Of a DNA stretch of 64,000 bases, positions 46,948 to 59,243 are shown in pieces. Position 1 is the first letter of the stretch, and every line of letters starts with the position of its first letter. The notes under the pieces are model-generated. The model saw only the letters and a list, made by a program, of their open reading frames with translations, was not told the origin of the DNA and searched no databases. The stretch spans positions 6,248,989 to 6,312,988 of the forward strand of contig CAIIXF020000006.1 in NCBI GenBank assembly GCA_903813345.2. The letters are read 5' to 3'. The stretch is from Owenia fusiformis (lineage: Eukaryota > Annelida > Polychaeta > Sabellida > Oweniidae). The translations under genes and the position numbers were made by a program.

Positions 46948-47350
46948 CAGGCCTGTCAACTGTCCCGCAATTTGCGTATTTGTCACGCATTTGCTGAAGA
47001 ATTTGAAGTCACGCCAGTCATTTTTGCGTGACAGAAAATGTCACGCAAATACGCATTTTACCTGGTAATTGTCAAGCAAAAATATTTCTGTAGAAAAATT
47101 TCTAAAAAAGTTTGTCTACACAGCATAAATACGAACGGCGAAAAAAAAAACGTACGCATTTCGTTCGGACTTTTCACGCGAATCACGTATATGTCACGCA
47201 TTCTGTTCGAAATTTTTCGTACCTACCCCAAGTAAACCAAGGTGTTTCGATCAAGGTGTTCAGATTTGGACCAAGGTGTCCACATTTAGAGGGGAGGTGT
47301 TCAACATTTCCAAGTCACTCATGTTAGGTGTTCCCAAGTTGACAGGCCTG
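46948..47350 (-). mobile_element. MITE with CAGGCCTG termini, copy B (403 bp)
   Basis: Begins CAGGCCTGTCAACTGTCCCG and ends CCCAAGTTGACAGGCCTG. It is flanked by TTATAG on both sides (46942-46947, 47351-47356). The paralogous site in esterase intron 9 (near 28365) has TTATAG once and no element, which proves both the boundaries and the 6-bp target duplication. Confidence 0.85.
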
Positions 47351-48239
47351 TTATAGCCATTCAGCATTTAACAATACATATATGGTAGCATGATGGTCAA
47401 TGAAAGAAAACTGTATCAAAGGAAAAACATTATTAATAGCATAATGATTAGTCAAATAGGTGTAGCAGGTCAAAATGCTGACTTTAAGCTTTGAACAAAA
47501 ATGATTTTACCACATGTCCGAAGGAACTCTACTATACCTTGCATTTGGTGTTCATGAGCAACCCATTTGGCTTATTAGTAATGATAATGTATTTGTTTTA
47601 TTTGTCTGTCCCTTATTAATGGTTTATCGGTTGAATGTTAGATGTTACTAAGGCACTTGCAAAAACATTCTAAACAATACAATTAGACAAAGTATCTTAT
47701 GCATTTCTAGGTTTTAAGTATAGTAGAGTGTTAATGAATTGTACATCTAAAGCACTGTTTTCTTATATTCAACTTATTTCTCAACATCATTGTTCAAAGG
47801 CTGCTGAAGAAAAACTATCAATAATTCACCAAAAATTCATTGAATCCTGGCCTCAATGTTCCAGTGAATCACTCAGTTTATCTTATTAATTTACTCAACC
47901 TTTGTAATAAAAAGCAGATAACTAAGACCTACTAAAAGTTTAAAGTGTGCGCCTGACCCGGCTACGTATAGCACAGAGTTTATACTGGCGGATTAGACTA
48001 GTTCATTTTTTATATGTGTGTGAAAGCTTTCTCATATTTGCGTTTTTTCGTTTAGTACGGTTCTGTTATAATTGCCGAGGTCATATAACCGGGATAAAAC
48101 AATGATTATCGTTGACTGCCAACACATAAAACATACGTTGAGTGAACAGTGTTATAACAAACAACAGGCTTTAGAATACAAAGCGTAGTGTGATAATAAG
48201 CTGTACAGTACCACTGCTGCATGTACATATTACTAATTT

Positions 48240-51200
48240 ACTAGTAGTATGCGCCAAATCGCTTCCAAAGTGGCTTAGTTAGTCTTAATCGATGTTGAGG
48301 TAGATTACTAAGAAGTGGCCCATTGTCATTAAAGATTGGTTCATTGACTTTTCATTTTCACTTGTCTGCAGTTAATTAGGTGACACGAAAGGGCTAAACG
48401 GCTTGCCCCAAGGTGCAACCGTCAAAAGTATGAGTTTGAAAAAAATCATGTTTTTCAAATAATAGCAGTGAGTATATGAAATAGGAGGCATATTTGATAT
48501 TGATTTGTATGATAGTCTATTTGGGTGTGGTCATTTTTATTAAAAACAATAATGGTGAAGAATTATACATTACTGACCTTGAAATGCCATTTTAATTCAA
48601 AAGTCACTGTTGCTAATGATAATATTCCTATTTTACCTATTCAATGTTTTCTAAATGTTTCAATTACCATTATGTTAATTTTTGGCAAAGTAAATAATTA
48701 TAGGGGTCACACAAGGATCCACTTTATTTAGAACTTTTTCATATTCAGTGATGATTTAAAAAAATACCAAGTTTAACACAATTTTGTTTGTTAAATATTA
48801 AATAAAATGATGGTATTGTGTTTGTTTCATTGTTTCAACTAAAAATCGAAATTCATTGCTCTTAGTCTTAGAGCTACAGGGCATATACCAGTTCAAAAAG
48901 TCTTCAATAAAGTTGATCCTTGTGTGAGCCCTATGATTATTTACTTTGCCAAAAATGAATATAACGATTATTCAGATATATACAAATCCTTTAATAGGTT
49001 AAATAGGAATACAATGATTGAATTTTGAATAAAAAGGCGTTATACATGTACATGTAGTTGTTGCTGTAAAATTACCAAACCAAAGTGGACTATCTTTCCA
49101 TATTAATAGCAAATGGGCCTTCTATTTGCATTTTATTGAAATTATTTGTAACAAAAGTTTATTGTGAAAATCAGGCAGTGATTTTGATACTTTTTTAGCT
49201 TGCAGACAGTGATCTAGTCGAGGCAACATCTTGTAGTAATGGGTGTAACAGTGATGAGGCAGGAATCGATTTTATAAATGTAACTTTTGACAATTCCATT
49301 ATTGATGGTTTATCTAACAGTTAGCCATTTTGTCCAACATTCTGCTAGGACGCCAAATTAAAAGATACTGATTTGCATCACATCAAGTTTAATTTGTTCA
49401 CCGATGTTTGTCAGAGTGATACCTGTAGCAGCTGCACTCGACTGATATGCAGCAAGATATATGTGAGCTTTCATTGCAACATTTACATTTAGAACAGTTA
49501 CAATTTTACTTAGTCTGATAGAAAATTAAATAATTGAAGTATATTTCTTTGAGTTTATTCAATTTGAACATTACTTTTACAATACAGATACCTTCGTTTT
49601 GAAACATTAGCAGCAAACGGACAGTTTTCAACTTTGAATGTTTCATTTTTGTTCATAAAAAGTGTATTCTACAAAAGTCAAAGTCATTTCAAGGTCAAAT
49701 GTCAATATTTAGGTAGTTGGCTTTTTAAGACACCTGACCCTCCACAACCAATGATTAGGTGACCTGAAGTCAAGGTCTGAATAGATGAAGGTAATTTTAA
49801 GGTCAATATCTAGCAAGTTGACATGAGAACAATTGTGACCTTTGGCGACCAAAGACAAGGTGATTTCAAGGTAATTTCAAGGTCAAAGGTCAATGTCTAG
49901 GTCATAGATAGTTGGCTTCTGTAGGTCTTCAGTAACATTTGATCACCAAAGATAAAGTGACCTACGGTCAATGTCACTGTTTATGGCTCAAGGTCATCTC
50001 AAGGTCAGAGGTCAATATCTGAATATTTTGCATTTTGGGGATGCTGCTTCATGTGAGGACCCATTGATATGTGTTCTGAGGTCGAGGTCATTCATACAAG
50101 GTCAAAATCTCTGTATTTGGCGTTTTGAGGCCCTGTGGGCTGCTATGACCCTTGGCAACTCATGCTAAGGTGACATGAGGTCAAAGTCAATATCTATTGT
50201 TCAAAATTATAATAAGGTCAAAGGTCAATATCTAGGTAGTTGGCTCGTTTGAGGCTACACCGACATTTGATCACCAATGATAAAGTGACCTGAGATCAGT
50301 GACATTGTTATAGGTCAGGGTCAAATATCAATATCTAAATATTTGGCGTTTTGGGGCGGCTGCTGCACTTGACTCCATTGAAACGTGACCTAGGGTCAAG
50401 GTCAATTTAAGGTCAAATTTCAATATCTTAGTGTTTGGCGTTTTAAGGCCACAGGGGCTGCTGTCGTGATGTGGCCCTTGGCGACTCATGATAAGGTGAC
50501 ATTAGGCAGTCATCATTTAATGGTTCAATTCAATATTGTCTCAAGGTCAATATCTAGGTATTGGTGTTTCAAGGCACTCGGGGGATGCTGTGACGCTTGA
50601 TGACACATTACAATGGTGACACATTTCAATTGACATTTCAAAAGTAATAGTCGATCATTTCCGTTTTATCATATCAATTTTAATAAAATTTGCCAATTTG
50701 AAGCAATATAACAGAAGAGAGGTTATCCAAATATGAGGTCATATTAATGACTGCACTCAGTCAAGCTGACGAAGTTTTTCATGAAAGAGTTACTTTCTGT
50801 TGTGCTTCTAAATTGAATAAGTATAAGCAGGTGCGTTTTCAAAAATGCAAATTCAAAGCAAATTTCGCAAAATTTAGTTATTGATATGTAGAGATAGTCC
50901 ATTAGGGTATGGTTATTCTCTTAAAAACAATTATGGTACAAATTTGGTACTTCTGACTATATAATGCTTTTTTATTCAAAAGTCAATTATATTATTTTGA
51001 CTATCAAATGATTTTCATATATCCAAATAACCATTATATTAGTTTTTGGCAAAGTAAATAATAGTAGAGATCACACAAGGATCAACTGTATTGAAGATTG
51101 GTCATACTGGTATATGCCCTGCCGCTCTAGTGGTCAAGAGCAATGAATTGTGATTTTTCAGTTGAAACAGGGAAACAAACACATAATCATTATTTTGTTT

Positions 51201-51747
51201 AACATTTAACCAATAATTTTCTGTTAAACGTAGTAATTTTTCAAAACATCACTAAATATGAAAAAGGTGTAAATAAAGTGGATCCTTGTGTGAGCACCAT
51301 TATTATTTACTTTGACAAAAATGAATATAATGGTAAGTGTAATATATAGAAAACATTGAATAGGTAAAATAGGAATATAATTAATAACAACCGTGACTGT
51401 TGCATTAAAATGGCATTTTAAGGTCAGAAATGTATAATTCTTCAATATTATTGTTTTTAATAAAAATGACCACACCCAAATGGACTATCATACATATCAA
51501 TATCAAATCTGCCTCCTATTTCATATACTCGCTGCTATTATTTGAAAAAAAAAGATTTTTGTCAAACTCATCTTTTTGCTGGTTGCACCTTGGGACAAGC
51601 CATTTAGCCCTTTCGTGTCACTTTTTTGAGTGCAGACAAGTAAAAATGAATAGTCAATGAACCAATCTATAATGACTATGGGTCAAATCATAGTAACCTA
51701 CCTCAACATCAGTTAATGGGATTTTCTGGAGTTTTGGCGCACACTAT
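48240..51747. repeat. 3.5-kb imperfect palindrome (foldback structure)
   Basis: The left arm (about 48240-49060) is mirrored by 50920-51747, for example CTTGTCTGCAGTTAATTAGG, ACGAAAGGGCTAAACGGCTT and TTTGGGTGTGGTCATTTTTA against their inverses near 51630, 51610 and 51480. Each arm has its own internal inverted repeat around GATCC(A/T)CTTTATT, so the structure is nested. Confidence 0.7.
49680..50600 (+). repeat. AGGTCA-rich degenerate repeat
   Basis: Dozens of AAGGTCA words, several as AGGTCAAAGGTCA direct repeats (for example near 49880 and 50214), alternate with CAATATCTAGGTAGTTGGC-type and TTTGGCGTTTTGGGGC-type phrases at roughly 170-200-bp spacing. It forms the centre of the palindrome. 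Confidence 0.65.
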
Positions 51748-52895
51748 AGGGCTCCCAAAGAGTGGATAGGGAGGTTGTGTTTGTCACTTTTAAATTTTAC
51801 ATTTCAAAATTGTCATTTTACATGTCATAATTTGTTGGTTTCATTCGTTTAGCCAATCAAAACATTGTAAAACAATAAATTGTCTGTTACGTACAATCAA
51901 TTTTGTTCAGTTTTGATTAGTTGTCAGAATAAAGTTACGTTCATCTGAATCCATGTATCAAAACAAAAATCCTATTTTTACTTCAAAATACTTCAGTGAG
52001 ATGAAGGCTCGGAATTGTCACATGCAATAACTTATTGTCGTATTATTATTTTATCTTCTCGATAGTAGCATTTAGTCGCACATTTGATGCCAGGTCACCT
52101 TGTCGCGTACCTCTTGGGGAACCCCACATTTATGTGTGTACTCATGGCAAGGAGGATTGGAAGCCAGGGTTCCAACTCGATATTCTTTAATCTCCACGCA
52201 TGCGTCATTTGCTATTCGTGTCTGTATAATTTGTACGACTGCATGGAGAATGACCCGATACTCTCCAACAAAGCTATCGCTAGGTGATTGTTTTGCAGAA
52301 TATCGGTGTTGCATTCTGGGAGCCAATCCTCCTTGTACTCATGGAAGTAAATTCCCCGGTGTAGCCGAGAGCCACAAACAAAAGGTTCGAAATGACCAAT
52401 TTCTCTCATATATACTCTAAATATTTTATTATTTAGCACCTACAAAGTATTGCTAATAACCATATGTTATTTCAATAAGGAAACTTATCTGGCTACATGT
52501 AAATTCAATATCAACACACTAGCTGTTCTCTCAACACGTCCTGGCTTACCTTGTGGTGACAAACCCTGGATTTTCGCTATTTATAGTTTATCAACACCTG
52601 GACGCATGCGCATTTTATAGTTTATCGGGCACTTTAAGACAACTGTTATCTTTCTCACAGATACACAAATCGTAATATTTGTGTATGTACAGACTTTATT
52701 TCATTGTTACATACAATGTACATTTTATCACCTAATGGCTAAAATGCTAGCATTAGAGAGATTTCTCAACTCACTTATAGTGTGTTTATTATTCCCATAT
52801 AACATAGTACTTAGCAAAAATTTCAAAAAGGCCTTAATAAAGTTTTAATATCCTGTTTAAGAATCCATATTCTTACTAGTCATTGTCTTACAAGT

Positions 52896-53660
52896 CAATG
52901 CACCCTTGCAAGGGAAGATTCCGACCATAAAGGAGAACCTAATTAAATCTCTTGGCAAGTGGTTTGATGAGAACTAGTCTGACAAGAACAGTGTAGTCAT
53001 CACAGTCAAGCTTGACGGCTGGCTTTCAACCATCACCTCTTCAACCATCACCATGACTTTACTACCTGGCAAGTTGAAAGCCTGGTGCTTCCAAGATGGA
53101 ATTATACCGAGACTGAACTGGCCCTTCGCTATTGTATGACTTTTCACTGACCATTATCGAGAAGATGGAGAGAACCATCAGCAAGTACCACAGAGAATGG
53201 ATGGGTGTGTCAATATCGTTTAGTAACATCAACCTCTACTGCACATCCTCTCCCGCAGCGCTATCAGTGTCCTTACTAGTGGAGGAGAACAAAGTCACCA
53301 AAGTATGCACCGCAGTGCTACTAAAGCACTCTAAGGACCCCATCGCAAGAAGGACTAACATCCCTTCTCGCCTGGGAAGAAAGTGGAGCCCTCACAATTC
53401 TCTGTGAGATGCTGGAACAAGGTTGCATCACAGCGATATAGTGGGTACCATTGCTGAAGGCAGAAAGGGACTTGGAAGTTGTGGCAGAGTTCCATGGTCC
53501 AAAGCTGATAGCGAGACAAGAAGAATTATGGCCCAGGATGAGGTCAGAAAGGCAAAGAAAGAAAGAAGATGCCTCAAGACTACCATTGTCTTTGTCGGTA
53601 GCCAAGGTGCATGGATGAACTGGGGCTCCATCGAGAAGAATAGACAGATATCATGACACC
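52896..53660 (+). pseudogene. Decayed retroelement reverse-transcriptase C-terminal region
   Basis: Conceptual pieces in shifting frames read LPGKLKAWCFQDGIIPRLNWP, then VEKxERTISKYHREWMGVS, then RLGRKWSPHNSL and HHSDIVGTIAEGRKGLGS. This matches the region after the RT fingers/palm in a family of non-LTR-type elements common in aquatic invertebrates. Several stops and frameshifts; dead. Confidence 0.5.
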
Positions 53661-53701
53661 TGATGATACAATCTCCAGAAATTCCAGTATTCATTCACAA
53701 A

Positions 53702-53966
53702 TACGAGGTGTGATCCAAAAGTTTTGGATGCCCTGCTCTAATTTTGTTGATTTTTGACACAATTACTTAAATCTTTCCAAGAATAAAGACCAACAACCTA
53801 ATTACTTTGTGTATCAATTTCATGGAGAAATTATTTTATGTATTTTTTCTAGGTAGTTTTTAATATAGTTAATAATTGTTTTCCATATTAAAAAATATCT
53901 AACATGAAATTTTCATGTAATTATATTTAAAAATATCAAAGTTAGAGCGAGCATCCAAGACTTGTA
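53702..53966. mobile_element. mariner-type terminal remnant
   Basis: TACGAGGTGTGATCCAAAAG at the left matches the 5' end of the elements at 24601 and 44521. GCCCTGCTCTAATTTTG is mirrored by AAAGTTAGAGCGAGCATCC at the right. Internally deleted and diverged. Confidence 0.45.
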
Positions 53967-53979
53967 GAATCAATAAAAA

Positions 53980-54236
53980 GGCAGGTACATTATTGCAAGC
54001 TTTTTTAGACAGCTCTTAAGTTCTGAAAATTGGCTATTAATTGCAGAAAATTGGTGATGATGGATGGATTAATGACAGTTTAAGAGATAATCCGTTCGAC
54101 TTTACTTCCATTCTATTGCCCCTTATCAAAAATAACATATTGGCCAAACAAGTGCATTTGTGTTTGTGGTCAAATAATTATTAGAACTGAAGTAGTATAA
54201 GAGCTGTCTAAAAAAGCTTGCAATAACATACCTGCC
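53980..54236. mobile_element. MITE with ~40-bp terminal inverted repeats next to sulfotransferase B
   Basis: GGCAGGTACATTATTGCAAG... (53980-54021) is mirrored by ...CTTGCAATAACATACCTGCC (about 54195-54236). Its right end coincides with the start of the duplicated sulfotransferase unit. Confidence 0.65.
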
Positions 54237-55117
54237 CCTTTGATAAAATAAAAATCTCACCCAAAGGTCAAGTGTAAATGTTTAATTTCGCAATCATATT
54301 TACTTTACTTAAGTTCTGTTGTGTAAATATTTAAATTGGTAATCATATTTGCTTACGTTAGTGGACAGCATTAAAATTAAACCTACCATACAATCTGCAT
54401 TGCATACAGCCTTGTGAAAGAATAAAAATGGCAAAACCGATGCAGCTCTGGGATTGTTTCAAAGATGAATTTAAAGCAGAGGAAAAGTTCAAAATTGTTA
54501 ATGGGATGAGCTTTAGTCCGGAGATAACACATACTGAATCTGTAAAGAGTATGAACGCATATGACAAGATGCGAGATGATGATGTCATAGTATCTTCCTA
54601 TCCAAGGTCTGGTTAGTGAAATTTAAATAATTTGAATACTGACTCTCCATGATGCTAAAAATAAATCTGCTCGATATAATGGTATCTAAAAATCTTGCAG
54701 TTAATTTCAATATTATTCCAGTACAGTCATGATCAAATGTTGCAAATATTTTAGACAATCATATCTTTGGCCAATTTTCAAAATTTTAACATACACAGGC
54801 AATTTATATTGGGCTCCTTACAAGCTTGAATAAGGCTCGAAATTACGAGTCAGTACAGGCAAAAAAGAGCACATTCCTCTTTCGGTTCCATACAGACTCG
54901 TTTTCAAGCTCCATATTAGCATGTACGAGGCTCCTAATTTTAAAATTCAATGCCTGTATGAGCATGTACAAGGCTCATAGTTTTAAATTTGAGGCCCCTA
55001 CGAGCATGTATGAGGCTCGTAATTTAACTATTTTTCCAACATGAAAATATATATACTTTTGATCACCTACTATTAGATATTAACTTACCTACTACACCAC
55101 AACGGAACACGCTGACA

Positions 55118-55393
55118 ATGGTAAAGTCAGATACCCCTGTCACAAATATACATAACTGTCACTTCAGCTCTTTAATCACGGGTCATTATAAGAATGAACA
55201 AATAGAAGAAAGGTTATGCTGTTTCTGTGAACACAATTACGTGGAAGATGAAATACATTTTGTCTTTCATTGCCATTTTTATAATGAAATTAGAGAGAGA
55301 TATTTTATTGACAACAATTTTAAACGTATTGACACAAATGTAGAAAACCTTCTGAAAAAAATGACGAGAAAAGGATTGGTATCAATATGGTGA
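55118..55393 (+). pseudogene. LINE ORF2 C-terminal fragment in intron 1 of sulfotransferase B
   Basis: A 91-aa frame with ERLCCFCEHNYVEDEIHFVF then HCHFYNEIRERYF: the Cys-x2-Cys...His...Cys/His knuckle at the very end of many non-LTR reverse-transcriptase proteins (zf-RVT type). No RT domain upstream, so 5'-truncated. Confidence 0.55.
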
Positions 55394-56809
55394 AATGAAC
55401 TGAAAACAATCTTTTTCTTAAACAAGTCATCAAAAAATTCTGAAAATTATTTCAGAATTATTTTAATGATTGTCTCTTGAATGTTTAATTTAATTAGAAA
55501 AAAATATGTATACCTCTCTGTGTACTGTTTTAGAAAACACATCAACAACTTGTCAGGTCTCTCAATATTGTACAAAGAATTGTTTCTTGTAAATGAAAAA
55601 AAGGTTTTCTTTAATTCTTGTATATTTTTGAGGTTTTTGTTTTAATTTTTTTATTTATTACTTTTTGTTAATGAACCAAACTTTCCTTCGTTACGTAAAT
55701 GGAATGGGTTAGAAGTGCAGATCTTAATCGTTTTTTGAAGTTCCCGGCCTTGTTATCACAAGCCAGTACGAGGCATTGTAATGGTCTATGTAATTTTACC
55801 ATCGTATTCTTCATATGCGACATGTTGGATTTATGATGAGAAAATACTCATGGTCAAAGATATGACCATCTAAAGCCATTTGCAATACCATACCTGGTCC
55901 TTTAAATCACTATATGATAGAGTATGCCTGAGAATCATATATTACCCCTTGGAAAATATTGAATGATTTACAGGAACTCATTGGAGCATAGCATTGGTAG
56001 ACCTAGTGATGCATGGTGGGGATATAGAATCTGTCAAAGATAGACATATACATGAGAGAAGCATTTGGATATTCCAATGCCAAGTAAGTATTCTAAGGAA
56101 CAAAATAATAAATCTTTTATAACTTATGAAGGGCTACATTAAATACAATGTAAATTATGAACAGAAACAAAATCTAAAAAATATACAATACAATTAGTTA
56201 TTTAAAAAGTATCAATTGTTCCTCCCTAGTGCTTGCTGGAAAGGTTGAGATGAGTATAGAAAATATAGAGAAACAAGAAAACCCCATGGTTGCTGCGGAG
56301 AGTGCACCATCGCCTCGTCTCCTCTCAACACATCTTACTTATGACTTTATGCCAGAATCAGTGAAACAAGGAAAATGCAAGGTTTGTATGTCTTACCTTA
56401 GGAGAATATTGAATGGACCTCATGGGATTTGTGGGGGTCAAACTAAAAAGACTGGCCTGAATTCACAGTTCAATTCTTCTAACAGACTCTGGTAGACTTT
56501 TCATATTCATAACTCTTGAATACTTGTTCCTAAAGGACTTCAAATGACCAAATGGGAGTCTGGAGGACTCAATACGACTCAAAGAATATTATACAAATAT
56601 TTAGTTCTGTTGAAGAGAATACGTGCGCATCGTTCAAAAGTGATATTCCACGAAGCCTGGAGGGCTAGGAATGTCATCTTGTGAAAGTGACACAGGTAAT
56701 CACCAAAAATAGAATTAAATATTTGTTTTATGATTCACTGATATATTCCTCACTCACATTAATGGAATAACAAACTACATGTATTTATGTCTTATTATTT
56801 ATAACAATG

Positions 56810-56996
56810 TGCTCCTGGGCATATATATAAAATTAAAATTATACTGGACTAAATCAGACTGGTGTATATCATTAGATATTCAAAGGAAGTCCTGTGACTT
56901 CCCAATGGAAGTCATGTGACTTCCGTTGAATATTGCTTGTTACTTTTTAGTCACATGTGCGACATGGACTAATGAGAGAGTGAGGAATATGACAAT
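56810..56996 (-). repeat. Inverted copy of the 10860-11035 repeat
   Basis: Reads ATATAAAATTAAAATTATAC, ACTGGACTAAATCAGACT and GGAAGTCATGTGACTTCC, the reverse of the plus-strand copy. It also carries a small internal duplication of the GAAGTC..TGTGACTTCC palindrome. Confidence 0.5.
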
Positions 56997-57547
56997 GATA
57001 TAATACATGTAAATTACAAGTTATCCCACATTTGAGGCCAAATCTGTATGATAACATATAAAAATATATTTATAATACAGAATGTTCCACAGATATTACT
57101 TTCTCTACTTCCACAAATATGATGTGTATTGTTACGTTGTGATTTCATGACATCACATGATGAATGAATGAATGTTGTTTATGCAACGCTCACTCATCCA
57201 GATATTGATATCAATTCGCGCATGAAAATTATATCACTTTAGACTACTTAGATCATAGGATATTCTTATACACATCCAAAAGATGATCATGGGGCTTCAT
57301 CCATTCTTGAAGAACGCAAGGGGGCTTAAAAGTCAGACACAAACAATAAGTAAAGGGTCAGGCTTATGTTGTTCTTTTCTCTTCTACTAGGTTGTGGTTA
57401 TCCTCAGAAATCCCAAGTCGGTAGTTACAAGTCTTCATGTTTTGAATGATGTACCAGAGTATTACAAGGTGGTGCCTACTATTGACCAAACTATTGATGC
57501 AATGTTAACAGATGCTCAAGATCAATGTAAGTTGCTAATAATAGATA

Positions 57548-57651
57548 TAAGGGTTATGTACTGGGAGGTTTTGGATACAGGGTTTATCCCTCGGGAGATA
57601 CACATATTTACCGCAGGATAAACCCTGTATCCAAAACCGACCATACATAAC
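57548..57651. repeat. Hairpin in intron 4 of sulfotransferase B
   Basis: GGTTTTGGATACAGGGTTTA (about 57563-57584) and TAAACCCTGTATCCAAAACC (about 57619-57638) are exact inverses; pairing extends to about 36 bp per arm with GGTTATGTA/TACATAAC at the base. Copy A's intron lacks it, so it inserted after the duplication. Confidence 0.65.
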
Positions 57652-59207
57652 AGATGTATTTCATACCTACTGAGGTTCTAGGTACATCATACCTTATAAA
57701 CTTCCAAAATTCCAAAACATATTTAAGGTACGTGTTTTCTTGGTCTTAAAGTTTGCGAGTTTTTCAAAAAATTTGAAAAAAAAATTTTGAAAAAAATTTG
57801 AAAAAAATGTGAAAAAAAATTTCTTAAAAATTTTAAAAATTAGTAATACGGGTGGGGGGCAAAATAATATAAATGTCTTAAAGGCCTGGTTTTTCTGAAA
57901 AATATTGCTTATATATTGTATTTTGAGCTATCATATAAATCATAAATAAAGATATTATATGCTAAATAGAAAAAGTATAAAGAATCTGTATGGAACACAT
58001 GTTCGATCCAAGTTCATAAACTTCAATGGGTTTGGATTTATGCCCAAGGATCATAAATACCATTTCACTTCTCTCAAGAACTGATGCTTTAAGACCTGGT
58101 TGAATATTTCCAGTGATATATGGAAGTTGGTTCAATCATGTTAGTAAATGGTGGCTGAACAAGGACAAACTGAAGGGAAACATTCACTTCATCTTCTATG
58201 AGGATATGAAAAAGGTAATTATTGTGTTTGATAATTTGCTCAGTTATTCGTTTGTTTAGTTTCCCTTGCTTAAGGGGGCAATTCCTACGCACTGAGACTA
58301 CCTGTAGACTCAGTCAGTGACTGTTGAAAATTCATATTTTCAGGAGTTTTTTATCATGTTACAAGAAATATTGTCAAATATATTCAAAAGAATGCAAATT
58401 TCAGAACATGGGAGAAGTAATCAAAGGCCTTGCAAAATTCCTGAATAAAAGCATACCTGATGACCACATAGATAAAATGGCAGAACATCTTCAATTTGAG
58501 CAAATGTTGAAAAATCCCAAAACTGGTAAAGCATTTGAAAACATTAAAGTAACTGATGAAACCATGGACTTGATGGAAACAGATGCATACAAAGCTTCAC
58601 ATATGAGGAAAGGTCAGTAATACATATACCACTGCATTAAAAGACTCAGTCATGATATTTATCATAGCCACAAAAAAGTACAGTTTTACGTATAATGAAT
58701 CCATAGGACCAGGCAAGAATTTGTGACCCTTGGGCCTGCTTCTGCCCACCAACTTAACTAAATAAAATATAATGTCATTTTAATAAAGTCTAAATCTTCT
58801 ATAGCTTCTTTAATACATACATTGTATCTCACATACCTATCTACAGATGTACATGTATACAGCAGTAAATAAAAAAACATACTTTTGCAGGTGTCATAGA
58901 TGACTGGAAAACAAAAATGACAGCGGCTCAAAGTAAAAGAATTGATGCATTTTATGGGCCAAGGTTGGAAAAAATTGGGCTGAAATTCCAATATGAGTGA
59001 AGAACTTGTTTGATGTGTCAGGAATGGATACAATTTGTTTAATGTATATAATTCTGAAAGACATATGTGTGAAACCAGCCCTTTCATTTGAGTGCATTTG
59101 AGGCAAATCTGCCAGCAGTCTTCCTTGTTTATATTGATTTCATATTGTTGAGAATTGCAGAAATATAATACATCATTATAGTCATATGATTATATTACTA
59201 CATCTGG

Positions 59208-59243
59208 TTGTTTGTTTGGTTGTTTGTTTGTTTGTTTGTTTAA
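59208..59243. repeat. GTTT microsatellite
   Basis: About eight TTTG/GTTT tetranucleotide repeats, with two variant units. Confidence 0.8.

Larger units (their letters stand above)
47942..52633. mobile_element. 4.7-kb insertion at TTAA
   Basis: Left junction TTAA then AGTGTGCGCC; right junction CGGGCACT then TTAA. The uninterrupted paralogue at 28620 reads AGTTTAAGAC with one TTAA. Short AGTG/CACT termini and a TTAA duplication fit a TTAA-specific (piggyBac-like) mechanism; the interior encodes no recognisable transposase. It contains a large palindrome (48240-51747) and a smaller inverted repeat (about 52145-52350). Confidence 0.65.
54428..59000 (+). pseudogene. Cytosolic sulfotransferase (SULT-like), copy B, frameshifted
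   Basis: Same seven exons as copy A: 54428-54611, 55974-56083, 56230-56381, 57391-57526, 58114-58214, 58405-58612, 58891-59000. Splice sites are kept and most residues are identical, including YPRSGTHW and the RKGxxDDWK end. Exon 2 is 110 nt instead of 114: one GATG/ATGG unit is lost at about 56065, and the exon now ends CCAA|GTAAGT. The phase entering exon 3 is wrong and a TGA follows within eight codons. Exon 4 is one codon shorter (in frame). Either a young pseudogene, a truncated product, or an error in the sequence. Without the deletion the protein would be about 334 aa. Confidence 0.8.

Noticed and set aside
49971-50168. 65-codon frame inside the AGGTCA-rich block
   Set aside because: It is a by-product of the repeat; other units do not keep it open.
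54826-55044. 72-codon frame before the LINE fragment
   Set aside because: It translates an imperfect short repeat (GAGCATGTAC(A/G)AGGCTC words).
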